From UBA2387 sp019454665 (GTDB lineage: Bacteria; Armatimonadota; Fimbriimonadia; Fimbriimonadales; Fimbriimonadaceae), in contig BTVX01000001.1 in the NCBI GenBank assembly GCA_045862995.1, positions 248,001 to 312,000 of the forward strand: DNA of 64,000 nt, given 5' to 3'. The notes below the pieces were generated by a model. It searched no databases. It saw only the letters and a list, made by a program, of their open reading frames with translations, and was not told the DNA's origin. How positions within the stretch are numbered: position 1 is the first letter of the stretch; every line of letters starts with the position of its first letter. The translations under genes were made by a program, and so were the position numbers. Positions 9,001 through 16,627 of this stretch are shown in pieces.

Positions 9001-9006
9001 ATTTTA
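9001..9006 (-). promoter_or_regulatory. -10 box (TAAAAT) of a likely leaderless promoter
   Basis: TAAAAT on the minus strand ends 6 nt before the ATG at 8994 of the DUF192 lipoprotein gene. It decides between the GTG at 8997 and the ATG at 8994. Confidence 0.6.
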
Positions 9007-9013
9007 GACGCCG

Positions 9014-9607
9014 CTAACCGGCCACCGATACATAGCCGGGGAGTTTGGCCTCGTGGTGGGCGATTTCGTCGGCGTAGACCAGGGTCCGACCGATCAGATC
9101 GCGCCCCTCGATCATCGCCTCCTTGGTGACGGGGTCCATGTCGAAGGTCGCTTCCCCACCGTCCCAGACAACCCTCTGCGCGGGCAGGTCCACGGTGCAC
9201 TTGGTCCCTTGGCCGGCGGCCACCAGCCGGGCGTGGTCGGCCTCGGCGAGTTCGATCAGCAACAGGCCGCAGTTGCCGGCGTTCGAGCGGAAGATGTCGC
9301 TATAGCCGAGGTTCTGGGCGGTGCGCTTGGCGATCACCGCCGCGTACCCCGCCTGCTGGATCGCCCAGACGGCATGTTCGCGCGACGAGCCGCACCCGAA
9401 GTTCGAGCCGACGACGAGGATGGAGGCGCCCTGAGCCTCGGGGCGGTCGAGCGGGAAGCCGTCGCCGCGCACATCCTTGAACAGCAACTCGCCGTACCCG
9501 CGCTTCGTCACCCTAGTCAGGAACCGCGCGGGGATGATCCGGTCGGTGTCCACGTCGTTTTCGTCGAGCACCGCGAGGGTGCCCGTATGGACGGTGAAGC
9601 CAGGCAT
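9014..9607 (-). CDS. leuD: 3-isopropylmalate dehydratase small subunit
   Basis: A 197-residue aconitase-superfamily swivel-domain protein. Hallmarks are DVDTDRIIPARF (near residues 17-28), GSNFGCGSSREHAVWAI (about 68-84), AVIAKRTAQNLGYSDIFRSNAGNCGLL and a C-terminal DLIGRTLVYADEIA. With LeuC it isomerises 2-isopropylmalate to 3-isopropylmalate in leucine biosynthesis. LeuC is not adjacent. The ATG at 9607 matches the family start; longer readings to 9739 run into uvrC on the other strand and are rejected. CATAAT ends 6 nt before this ATG. The gene is divergent from uvrC. Confidence 0.95.
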   Translation of the reverse strand: MPGFTVHTGTLAVLDENDVDTDRIIPARFLTRVTKRGYGELLFKDVRGDGFPLDRPEAQGASILVVGSNFGCGSSREHAVWAIQQAGYAAVIAKRTAQNLGYSDIFRSNAGNCGLLLIELAEADHARLVAAGQGTKCTVDLPAQRVVWDGGEATFDMDPVTKEAMIEGRDLIGRTLVYADEIAHHEAKLPGYVSVAG

Positions 9608-9613
9608 GCCGTG

Positions 9614-9619
9614 ATTATG
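9614..9619 (-). promoter_or_regulatory. -10 box (CATAAT) of leuD, likely leaderless
   Basis: CATAAT on the minus strand ends 6 nt before the leuD ATG at 9607. No purine-rich ribosome-binding site is present in the short gap. Confidence 0.65.
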
Positions 9620-9678
9620 AACGCTCCCCTCCGCGGCGTGGGCGCGTGGTCTCGCGAGCCACGAAGGTAGCCGAGGCG

Positions 9679-9684
9679 TAGAAT
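9679..9684 (+). promoter_or_regulatory. -10 box (TAGAAT) of uvrC
   Basis: TAGAAT lies 11 nt before the uvrC ATG at 9696, implying a leader of only about 4-5 nt. Confidence 0.5.
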
Positions 9685-9695
9685 AGAGACGCCCG

Positions 9696-11642
9696 ATGCC
9701 CATCTCGACCACGAACGAACACGTCGCCGACGCGCTCAAGAAGGTGCCCGATTCGCCGGGGTGCTACATCTACCGCGACGAGCAGGACGTGGTGCTGTAC
9801 GTGGGCAAGGCCGTCTCGCTCAAGAGCCGCGTGCGAAGCTACTTTCAAAAGTCGGCGCGCCACGGTCCGCGCATCGCACGGTTGGTGTCCAAAGTGCGGC
9901 AGATCGAGTGGATCGTCGTGGACAGCGAACTCGAAGCCTTGGTGCTCGAATGCACGCTCATCAAGGAGCATCGTCCGCCCTACAACGTGCGGCTACGGGA
10001 CGACAAGAGCTACCCGTATATCGCCATCACGAAGGAGAAGTTCCCGCGGGTGCTGTTCGTCCGACGCCCGCGCCCCGAACTGGGCAAGGCGTACGGACCG
10101 TATTCAAGCGCTTGGGCCGTCCGCGAAACGCTCGGGTTGCTCCATCAGGTGTTCCCGCTCATCCCGTGCGGCAAGTCGTGGTCGGGCCGGCGCGAGCAGC
10201 GCCCCTGCCTCTACTACCACCTGAAGCAATGCCTCGCCCCGTGCGCCGGCATCGCCGACGCCAAGGAATACGCCGAAGTGGTCAAGCAGGTCGAACGCTT
10301 CCTGCAAGGCAAGGCCGACGCGATCCTCGACGACCTCCGCCGCCAGATGGAGCGGGCTGCCGAACGCCTCGAATTCGAGGAAGCCGCCGCCATGCGGGAC
10401 AAGATCCAGTCCATCGAACGCGTCTTGGAAAAGCAGAAGGTCCTTTCGACCGACGAATCCGACCGCGACGTGATCGCCGTGGTGAAGGACGAGCGCGGGT
10501 CGGCGATCCAGATGCTGTACGTTCGCGGCGGCAAGCTGATCGGCCAGCACCAGTTCTTCCTCGATGGCGCTGCCGAGGCCGCCCCGGCTGTCGCCGTACA
10601 GGAGTTCGTGAAGCAGTACTACTCGACAGCCTCGGAGATCCCCCGTGAGATTCTGCTGCCCGTCGAAATCGAAGAGCGAAACATCGTTCAAACGTGGTTG
10701 CGGGGACGACGTGGCGCGGCGGTGACCATCGAGGTCCCCGGCGGTGGCGAGAAGCTGCGCCTCGTCGAGATGGCCGCGACCAACGCCGAGCAAGCACTCA
10801 AAACGTTCCAACTCGAACTGGAACAGCAGGAACAGTGGGGAGACTCGGCGATGGCCGAGCTTCAGGAAGCCCTCGACCTCCCGGGCCTTCCCATGCGCGT
10901 TGAGGGCTACGACATCTCCAACCTTCAGGGTACGGCGCCGGTCGGCTCGATGGTGGTCACCGAGAACGCCGCCCCCGCAAAGGCCGAATACCGCCGCTTC
11001 AAAGTCCGCTACCACCCCGAAGACCCGAACGACTTCGCGATGATGCACGAGGTCCTTACACGCAGGTTGCGCGCCCTGCGCGAAGGCGACGAGAAGTTCG
11101 CCAAAGCGCCCGACCTCATCATGATTGACGGCGGCAGAGGCCAGTTGATGGCGGCCCTCAAAGCGCGCGACGAACAGGGCCTCGACATCCCGATGGTCGG
11201 GCTAGCCAAGAAGCAGGAGCTCCTGATCGTCCCGGTACCCGTCGTTGGGTTCGAGGGCGAGGAGCCTATTGAACGCCCCCTGGTCGAAGCGGACGGCACC
11301 AAGGACCCGGGCTATTCATACGAAAGTCCTGCGTTGCGGAAGTACGCTTACCGGACCATCGAGCTGCCTCTCAACTCGCCCGGACTCTTGCTCCTTCGAC
11401 GCCTGCGCGACGAAGCCCACCGATTCGCGCTGACGTTCCACCGCAAGGTTCGCGACAAGCGAGCCGTGGGTTCGACTCTTGAGGAAGTCCCGGGCATCGG
11501 TCCCCGGCGCAAGCGCCTTCTGCTGCGGACGTTTGGTTCGGTGGAGGGGATTCGACGGGCGTCCGTCGAGGAAATCGCCGCCGTCCCCACCATGACGGCC
11601 GCCGTCGCGGCCCTGGTCAAGAGTCACCTCGACGAATCCTAA
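9696..11642 (+). CDS. uvrC: Excinuclease ABC subunit C
   Basis: A 648-residue UvrC with all domains: N-terminal GIY-YIG nuclease (SPGCYIYRDEQDVVLYVGKA, residues 21-40), the conserved GPYSSAWAVRETL block, a UVR motif that contacts UvrB (about 205-242, RLEFEEAAAMRDKIQSIERV), the RNase-H-like endonuclease domain (VEGYDISNLQGTAPVGSMVV; IMIDGGRGQLMAA) and two C-terminal helix-hairpin-helix motifs (EEVPGIGPRRKRLLLRTFGS). It makes both incisions around DNA lesions in nucleotide-excision repair together with UvrA and UvrB, neither of which is nearby. Length is typical. It is divergent from leuD with an 88-bp shared upstream region. Confidence 0.97.
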   Translation: MPISTTNEHVADALKKVPDSPGCYIYRDEQDVVLYVGKAVSLKSRVRSYFQKSARHGPRIARLVSKVRQIEWIVVDSELEALVLECTLIKEHRPPYNVRLRDDKSYPYIAITKEKFPRVLFVRRPRPELGKAYGPYSSAWAVRETLGLLHQVFPLIPCGKSWSGRREQRPCLYYHLKQCLAPCAGIADAKEYAEVVKQVERFLQGKADAILDDLRRQMERAAERLEFEEAAAMRDKIQSIERVLEKQKVLSTDESDRDVIAVVKDERGSAIQMLYVRGGKLIGQHQFFLDGAAEAAPAVAVQEFVKQYYSTASEIPREILLPVEIEERNIVQTWLRGRRGAAVTIEVPGGGEKLRLVEMAATNAEQALKTFQLELEQQEQWGDSAMAELQEALDLPGLPMRVEGYDISNLQGTAPVGSMVVTENAAPAKAEYRRFKVRYHPEDPNDFAMMHEVLTRRLRALREGDEKFAKAPDLIMIDGGRGQLMAALKARDEQGLDIPMVGLAKKQELLIVPVPVVGFEGEEPIERPLVEADGTKDPGYSYESPALRKYAYRTIELPLNSPGLLLLRRLRDEAHRFALTFHRKVRDKRAVGSTLEEVPGIGPRRKRLLLRTFGSVEGIRRASVEEIAAVPTMTAAVAALVKSHLDES

Positions 11643-11678
11643 GGCACAGGATTGCCCGGATGAGGGCAACTACGTGCC
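11643..11678 (+). terminator. Nested inverted repeat behind uvrC, possible terminator
   Basis: An inner stem TTGCCC/GGGCAA (11652-11657 with 11664-11669, 6-nt loop) is flanked by an outer stem GGCAC/GTGCC (11643-11647 with 11674-11678). It begins right after the uvrC stop. There is no T-run, so intrinsic termination is uncertain; a 3'-end stabilising structure is equally possible. Confidence 0.4.
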
Positions 11679-11859
11679 TACGGGGCATCGCTTCAATGAC
11701 CGTTAATAGGATCAAGAGAGCACCGTGACGTTCCGGTCGAACGAAACGAAACCACAGGGAGCTTGTCGCTAGGAGGTTGATTCCGCGCGACTAGAAGAAG
11801 ACAACTGAGAGCATTCATCGCGAGTTTCCTCGCGGTGGCCACGGTCACCGCTTGGGCCA

Positions 11860-12951
11860 ATGTTGAAACACGGCAAGGGAGCCACAAGGGAGAGCAAAAG
11901 GGGAGAACCGAAGCCGCTGCGGCCTGGGTCCACCAGATGGCCGGGCCGGGTCGGGTTCGGCACACCGAAGGCCCTGCGCCCCAGATCCCCCACTTGGAAA
12001 CCGTCGAGGGAATCAAAAGCGTTGCGCGTCACCGACGGCCCGCTCCACGGAGCGTTCGTCATGGCCCCCTACGGTTACGTGAACTGGTACTTCGCCGCGT
12101 CGGCGCTGATCCACTTCACCGACGACATACCAGACGAAGCCGCTGCGTTCGTGGACGCCTATCTGCGTCACGTCGAGACGGACGGAACGATCTCCGACTA
12201 CGTACCCGATTATTGGAACGAGAATGGCGGCGTCCCGCGTCGGCAAGCGCCGGACAGCCACGACTCCTACGCCGCGATGCTCGTCGCGCTTGCTTCGAAG
12301 CTCGGACTCCACCCGAGCCGAAGGACCTGGTTCAACCAGCGAAAAGACGCCCTGAAGCGGATCGTGGCACGGAACATCTTGGACAGCCAGAACCCCGAAA
12401 CGGGTCTGGTGCGGACCTTTCAAGACCCCAGCCAACCCGATTGGTGTCCGGGCGTCGAGTACCTGATGGACAACTGCGAGGTGTTCTACGGACTGAGACT
12501 CTTCGCGGAGGCGTTGGAGGCGGTGGGCGATCCAAGCTGGGCATCCATGCGCGACGCAGCCGACCGGGTGGCTGCCGGGATCCGAACGCTGTTTCGGTCC
12601 GACTCGGGAGCATGGGCCCACGCCTCTCAGGCGGCCGAGGTGGGCACGATGTTCTACCCTTTCGCGACGGGACAGGCGTTTCCCGTCGCCTTCGAGGTCC
12701 CAGTCGAGCCAGAGACCACAGACGCGGGATGGACGTACCTCGAGAACACCGCTCCGCTTTGGTGGAAGGGAGGGCGTTACGACCACTTTCCCTGGTTCGT
12801 TCTGGGTCATGCGGCCGCCTTGCGCGGCGACCGGGACGCCGCGACCACGCAGCTCAATTCGGGGTTCAAATACATCCGCGCCAACCCGTTGGCCTTCACC
12901 ATCGCCGAGCTGGGACACTGGCACGCGACGGTGCGGGCGATGAGCTCCTGA
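11860..12951 (+). CDS. Secreted alpha/alpha-toroid glycosidase-like protein, probably frameshifted near its 5' end
   Basis: The open frame gives 363 residues. From about residue 55 it reads as a normal globular protein with (alpha/alpha)6-toroid glycosidase character (FVMAPYGYVNWYFAASALIHF, DGTISDYVPDYWNENGG, DSHDSYAAMLVALASKLG, ENTAPLWWKGGRYDHFPW). The first 50 residues are very basic and unlike a folded protein. In the frame one base away, positions 11793-11860 encode a textbook signal peptide (RRRQLRAFIASFLAVATVTA then WAN) that continues in frame to about 12015. An AGGAGG box lies at 11771-11776, but no ATG, GTG or TTG begins that signal peptide at proper spacing. I infer a frameshift around 12000-12030 and a lost start, i.e. 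a decaying gene or a sequencing error. Enzyme activity is not assignable. Confidence 0.55.
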   Translation: MLKHGKGATRESKRGEPKPLRPGSTRWPGRVGFGTPKALRPRSPTWKPSRESKALRVTDGPLHGAFVMAPYGYVNWYFAASALIHFTDDIPDEAAAFVDAYLRHVETDGTISDYVPDYWNENGGVPRRQAPDSHDSYAAMLVALASKLGLHPSRRTWFNQRKDALKRIVARNILDSQNPETGLVRTFQDPSQPDWCPGVEYLMDNCEVFYGLRLFAEALEAVGDPSWASMRDAADRVAAGIRTLFRSDSGAWAHASQAAEVGTMFYPFATGQAFPVAFEVPVEPETTDAGWTYLENTAPLWWKGGRYDHFPWFVLGHAAALRGDRDAATTQLNSGFKYIRANPLAFTIAELGHWHATVRAMSS

Positions 12952-12960
12952 AGCGTGCCG

Positions 12961-12966
12961 TATAAT
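12961..12966 (+). promoter_or_regulatory. -10 box (TATAAT), likely leaderless promoter
   Basis: A perfect TATAAT ends 7 nt before the ATG at 12974. An earlier in-frame ATG at 12965 lies inside this box and would be upstream of the transcription start, so 12974 is the better start. Confidence 0.65.
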
Positions 12967-12973
12967 GTCCTTG

Positions 12974-13531
12974 ATGAGTAACTCGCTCATGGGCGTGCTC
13001 GTCGTTGGAGTCGCGGTCTTGGTGGCCGTCGGCTTCATGCGACCGAACGACGCTCTGGAATCCGGAGAGAAGGCTCCCGCCTTTTCGGCCGCTGGCAGCG
13101 ATGGGAAAACCCACACGCTCGCCAGTCTCACGGCCAAGGGCCCTGCCTTCCTCTACTTCATCAAAGATGGTTGCCCCGTGAACGCCGATGCGGTCGTATA
13201 CATGAACCGCCTCGCCGAAGCCTACAAAGGCAAGGCGACGTTCGTCGGAGTGATCAACACCGACAAGTCCGGGTACGAGCGATGGAACAAGACCTACAAG
13301 TCCCCCATCCCCGTGCTCTTCGACCCCTCCCTCAAAATCATCCACAGCTACAAGGCAGCGGCCTCGCCGTGGGTGGTCGAGGTGGCAAAAGACGGCACGA
13401 TCGGCCAAGTTTGGAAGGGTTATTCCTCCAAGTCGCTTGGCGAGATCGGCACGAAGCTGGCCAGCGCCGCAGGCGTGAAGCCGGTCCAAGTGGACCTGAA
13501 GGGTGCTCCCGGGAGCATGGCCTTTGGGTGA
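12974..13531 (+). CDS. Membrane-anchored thioredoxin-fold (redoxin/AhpC-like) protein
   Basis: A 185-residue protein with an N-terminal membrane anchor (MSNSLMGVLVVGVAVLVAVG) followed by a peroxiredoxin/redoxin-like domain: GEKAPAFSAAGSDGKTHTLASL, FLYFIKDGCPVNADAVVYM and IPVLFDPSLKIIHSYKAAASPWVVEV. A single Cys sits in DGCPVNA, where redoxins carry the peroxidatic or first redox Cys. There is no CXXC, so a thiol-disulfide oxidoreductase of the TlpA type is unlikely. Function is probably peroxide or thiol chemistry at the cell envelope, by fold only. It is convergent with the permease gene through a shared terminator. Confidence 0.78.
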   Translation: MSNSLMGVLVVGVAVLVAVGFMRPNDALESGEKAPAFSAAGSDGKTHTLASLTAKGPAFLYFIKDGCPVNADAVVYMNRLAEAYKGKATFVGVINTDKSGYERWNKTYKSPIPVLFDPSLKIIHSYKAAASPWVVEVAKDGTIGQVWKGYSSKSLGEIGTKLASAAGVKPVQVDLKGAPGSMAFG

Positions 13532-13573
13532 GCCTTCTAGCAAACGGCTTTCCGGCGGAAAGCTGCAAACCTG

Positions 13574-13604
13574 AAGGGCTCCTTTGCAGGAGCCCTTTCT
13601 TGTT
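13574..13604. terminator. Bidirectional intrinsic terminator
   Basis: A perfect 9-bp stem AAGGGCTCC/GGAGCCCTT (13574-13582 and 13589-13597, loop TTTGCA) is followed by TCTTGTT on the plus strand and preceded by an A-rich stretch for the minus strand. It separates the convergent redoxin and permease genes. A second small hairpin (GCTTTCC/GGAAAGC, 13547-13563) lies just before it. Confidence 0.85.
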
Positions 13605-14848
13605 CAGGACTCGTTGCGGAGCGAAGCGACAGGGTCCTTTGCCGAGGCGCGCATCGCGGGCACCAGGCCGAACACCATGCCCACCCCAACGCTCACCGCG
13701 AACCCGAGAGCGATGGTCTCCACACCGAGAATCGGCTTGATGGGCGTCGTCTGCGCCAACACGTACCCCACCAACGCGCTTAGGGCCACTCCCAATCCCC
13801 CACCAAGCAGCCCGATCGCACCACTCTCGAACACGAACTGCAGGAACACATCGCGACGCCGCGCACCGACGGCCTTGCGGATGCCGATCTCCTTCGCTCG
13901 TTCGTTGACCATCATCAGCATGACGACCATGATGCCCACGCCGCCCACGAAGAGCCCGATCGAAGTCAGGCCGGTCAATAACCACGTGAGCAAGTCCATG
14001 ATCTGGAAGACCAACTTCAGCAGGTCCCGCTGAGTCAAGACCGAGAACATGTCCCGATCCAACCGCTCGCTCAAGGCGGATTCCACCGCGGCCACCAGCG
14101 ACTTCGGCTCCCGATCGGGGGCCGTCTGGATCATGATGCGGTGCACCTGCGGGTTTGGCACGTGGTCGCGCACGAAGTCGTACGGCACGTAGGCGATGTT
14201 CTCGAAACCGCCCATCGAGAACAGATCGTCGCCTTCGGCCGACTTGTCCACCGTGACGCCGACGATCTCGTATTCGGTGCCGGCGACTTCGATGGTTTTG
14301 CCCAACGCGGGACCCGCGCCGAACAGGAACCCCTTGGCGAGCGAGCCGATCACGCAGACCGGCCTGCCGGCATCCTCGGGTCCAAACGTTCGCCCTTCGG
14401 ACAACTCGACGGGGCGGATGCTGAACCACTCGGGCTGGGCGGCGATGGCGAACGTGCTGGGACTGACCCGCTCTTCCACACGCACGGCACCGCCGACGAA
14501 CATGAGGGGAGAGGCCAACCGGACCCCTGGCACCTGCCGCACGGCAGCGACATCGGCCTCGCTGAGATAGCTGATTCCGGCCAGGTTGGGGCTGAACATC
14601 GAGCCCTCTTGAATCCGGGTCGGCAACACGATCAGCAGGTTGACCCCGAGGTCTTCGATCTGCTGAGTGACGCTTCGCTGAACCCCTTTGGCAACGCTGA
14701 TCAACAGGACGACGGCCAGGGTGCCCACCAAGACGCCGAGCGCGCTGAGCACGGTCCGCCGCCAGTGCTCCAGCAAGCTGTGCCATCCCACCGAGGCGGC
14801 CAACAGGACCGTCCCTCCAATCGGGACTCTGGGTTTTGGGCGGGGCAT
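13604..14848 (-). CDS. MacB-type ABC transporter permease
   Basis: A 414-residue permease with MacB/FtsX topology: TM1 near residues 33-53 (TVLSALGVLVGTLAVVLLIS), a large periplasmic MacB-PCD domain (about 60-270) and three C-terminal helices with the FtsX signature (VNERAKEIGIRKAVGARRRDVFLQFVFESG). Family members drive lipoprotein, peptide or macrolide export mechanically together with a separate ATPase and an HlyD-type adaptor. No ATPase is adjacent; an HlyD adaptor begins at 723. It follows two lipoprotein genes in the same direction (42-bp gap). TACGTT, 9 nt upstream of the ATG, may be its own -10 box. Confidence 0.88.
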   Translation of the reverse strand: MPRPKPRVPIGGTVLLAASVGWHSLLEHWRRTVLSALGVLVGTLAVVLLISVAKGVQRSVTQQIEDLGVNLLIVLPTRIQEGSMFSPNLAGISYLSEADVAAVRQVPGVRLASPLMFVGGAVRVEERVSPSTFAIAAQPEWFSIRPVELSEGRTFGPEDAGRPVCVIGSLAKGFLFGAGPALGKTIEVAGTEYEIVGVTVDKSAEGDDLFSMGGFENIAYVPYDFVRDHVPNPQVHRIMIQTAPDREPKSLVAAVESALSERLDRDMFSVLTQRDLLKLVFQIMDLLTWLLTGLTSIGLFVGGVGIMVVMLMMVNERAKEIGIRKAVGARRRDVFLQFVFESGAIGLLGGGLGVALSALVGYVLAQTTPIKPILGVETIALGFAVSVGVGMVFGLVPAMRASAKDPVASLRNES

Positions 14849-14890
14849 GAATGGCTCAACGTAGCACGGCGGACAAACGTCTCGCAGGAC

Positions 14891-15445
14891 CTACCATCCG
14901 ACCGTGCTCACGCGGACCGTCTCTTGGATGAGAATCCCGCCTTCTTGCTGCTCGATGACGATGCGCAGCTCGTTGCCTTCGGCGGTCTGGCCGGCGCCGA
15001 TGGACTTGCCATCCTGAGTCGTCAGGCTGATCGTCTCGCACTGGTCGCCGTAGAGGCGCATCGCCGCCTCGGGGTCGAGGTTCGAACGCCAATTCGAAAC
15101 GTACTCGGTCCACTTGGCGTGTTCGCGAACGATCAGCGTGGGCGGGTCCTTGACCAAGACGGCATCCTTGGGCCGGGTCACGGGAATGTCCTCGATACCC
15201 AGGTCGGCCACGGTCACTTCACGGCGATCCTTTTGGCCGTCCAGCGTGTGGATCTCGATGGTCGCGGGATCGGTTGCGTTGGCGATGGGTGGCGCTTCGG
15301 CCTCTTCTTCAATTGGCGTTTGACCGACGGGTGCCTCCTCGTTCGATTGGGCGACCTGACTCGGCGATGGCGTGTCTGCAGGCCGATTCGACCCGCAACC
15401 CAAAACGCAGACGGCGACCAGGAGGACCAGCAGTCTAGCGACCAA
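14891..15445 (-). CDS. Putative lipoprotein
   Basis: A 184-residue protein with a lipoprotein signal (MVARLLVLLVAVCVLGC, lipobox VLGC), a Ser/Pro/Glu-rich linker (about 20-60) and a C-terminal domain of about 120 residues (EIHTLDGQKDRREVTVADLG, WRSNLDPEAAMRLYGDQCE). The domain is not recognised with confidence; it resembles small beta-rich domains attached to envelope lipoproteins. Its start overlaps the end of the upstream lipoprotein gene by 11 nt, so the two are co-translated. Location is inferred as membrane-anchored outside the cytoplasm. Confidence 0.75.
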   Translation of the reverse strand: MVARLLVLLVAVCVLGCGSNRPADTPSPSQVAQSNEEAPVGQTPIEEEAEAPPIANATDPATIEIHTLDGQKDRREVTVADLGIEDIPVTRPKDAVLVKDPPTLIVREHAKWTEYVSNWRSNLDPEAAMRLYGDQCETISLTTQDGKSIGAGQTAEGNELRIVIEQQEGGILIQETVRVSTVGW

Positions 15446-16595
15446 CGCGGACCAACCTCGCCTTCACCACGCCTTCGACCGGAGAAAGGTCTCCATCGAG
15501 GCTGACCGCCACCAGCTTCTGCGACTGAACGCGCTGGTTGAACTGCTCGGCCGAGAGCGCCGCCCCCCGGTCGCCGACGAACTTGGTTTGCCCATCCACC
15601 AGGACGCGCATCGTCACCCGGTCGGGCGTGAAGCCGCGCGCCTGTTGAACCTTGAGCGTGAACTCGCCTTCCTTGGCCATGCTCGCCATGCCGTGCGCGA
15701 CTTCGCCCGCCTTTCGCTCGGGCAGGGCGATCACGGTATGGGACCGGATGGCTCGCGCCCTCATGTCGAACGGGCCGCGAACGACCACGAAGGCGTCGCG
15801 TTCGAGCGTCGCCGCCGAGCCATCGGGACGAACGACGACGGCGTCCTCGTCCAGCAATACGCGAACCGTTCGCCCGCCGCGATCGAGCAACGACAGGGAG
15901 CGAGTCGGGCCGTTCTCGGCCACGTCTCTCACCTGTCCGACGAAGTCGGCGTCGAGCTGTCCCTGCGTCTCTTCGAGCTTCAACTCGGCACCCTCTTGGA
16001 CCACGGGTTTGACGCTTTGGCCGGACCATTCCCACTTGGCGGAGTTCAAATCCACCACCAGATCGTCCGACCCGCCGCGAAGTTTGCGGCGGTTGGATAG
16101 AGGCGCCTGGACCGTTGCCTTGCCCGAGCGGGCGCCGGTCAACGAGTACTCCTTGGGGACGGCCGAGCCCTTGGCGAACGTCTCGACCTTGTCGCCCAAA
16201 ACGACCCGGAACGAATCGAAGTCCCCGGCACCGAGTGCCCCCTCGCCCAGAAAGACGGCTTGTGCAGCTTTGCCGTCGAAGGCCCGCAAATCAATGCGTC
16301 GGCCTTGGTCGTCCTGATACACGGCCGTCGCCGAACCGCCGCGCACCAACGCCACCTCGTAAACGGTGACCCACACCTGCTCGAACGCTGCTTGGGTTGA
16401 ATCTGTAGCGAACAGCGCGAACCGCTTGCCCTGCTCGATCCCGGTGTTCTGTTGGGGCGACATGCTGCCGAACGACGACCCGGACGTCATGCCTCCGCCA
16501 AGCGAACTGTTGCCGCCCAAGCCGGTGGACGTTCCAGCGCCGCCACACCCCGCGAGCAGAAGCCCTGCTCCGATCCAAGCGATGCACCTTCTCAC
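15435..16595 (-). CDS. Putative lipoprotein, DUF4382/DUF5666-like
   Basis: A 386-residue lipoprotein starting VRRCIAWIGAGLLLAGC (lipobox LAGC), then a Gly/Ser/Thr-rich linker. Residues about 45-190 resemble DUF4382 (ALFATDSTQAAFEQVWVTVY, VVDLNSAKW), a domain with an Ig/CARDB-like fold. The second half is a DUF5666-like repeat region (LDADFVGQVRDVAENG, RTVRVLLDEDAVVVRPDG, FVVVRGPFD). Function unknown. The GTG at 16595 is chosen because CATAAT ends exactly 6 nt before it and the lipoprotein signal begins there; the open frame runs to 17081 but that part is tnaA-like coding sequence in another frame. Confidence 0.75.
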   Translation of the reverse strand: MRRCIAWIGAGLLLAGCGGAGTSTGLGGNSSLGGGMTSGSSFGSMSPQQNTGIEQGKRFALFATDSTQAAFEQVWVTVYEVALVRGGSATAVYQDDQGRRIDLRAFDGKAAQAVFLGEGALGAGDFDSFRVVLGDKVETFAKGSAVPKEYSLTGARSGKATVQAPLSNRRKLRGGSDDLVVDLNSAKWEWSGQSVKPVVQEGAELKLEETQGQLDADFVGQVRDVAENGPTRSLSLLDRGGRTVRVLLDEDAVVVRPDGSAATLERDAFVVVRGPFDMRARAIRSHTVIALPERKAGEVAHGMASMAKEGEFTLKVQQARGFTPDRVTMRVLVDGQTKFVGDRGAALSAEQFNQRVQSQKLVAVSLDGDLSPVEGVVKARLVRVGR

Positions 16596-16601
16596 TATTC
16601 C

Positions 16602-16607
16602 ATTATG
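16602..16607 (-). promoter_or_regulatory. -10 box (CATAAT), leaderless GTG start
   Basis: CATAAT on the minus strand ends 6 nt before the GTG at 16595, which is the only start that gives a lipoprotein signal peptide. It shows that non-ATG starts are used in leaderless messages here. Confidence 0.65.
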
Positions 16608-16627
16608 CGTTGCTTCCCAACGCCCGA

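Noticed and set aside
9608..9739. Longer LeuD N-terminus
   Set aside because: Would overlap uvrC on the other strand; the family start and the -10 box agree on 9607.
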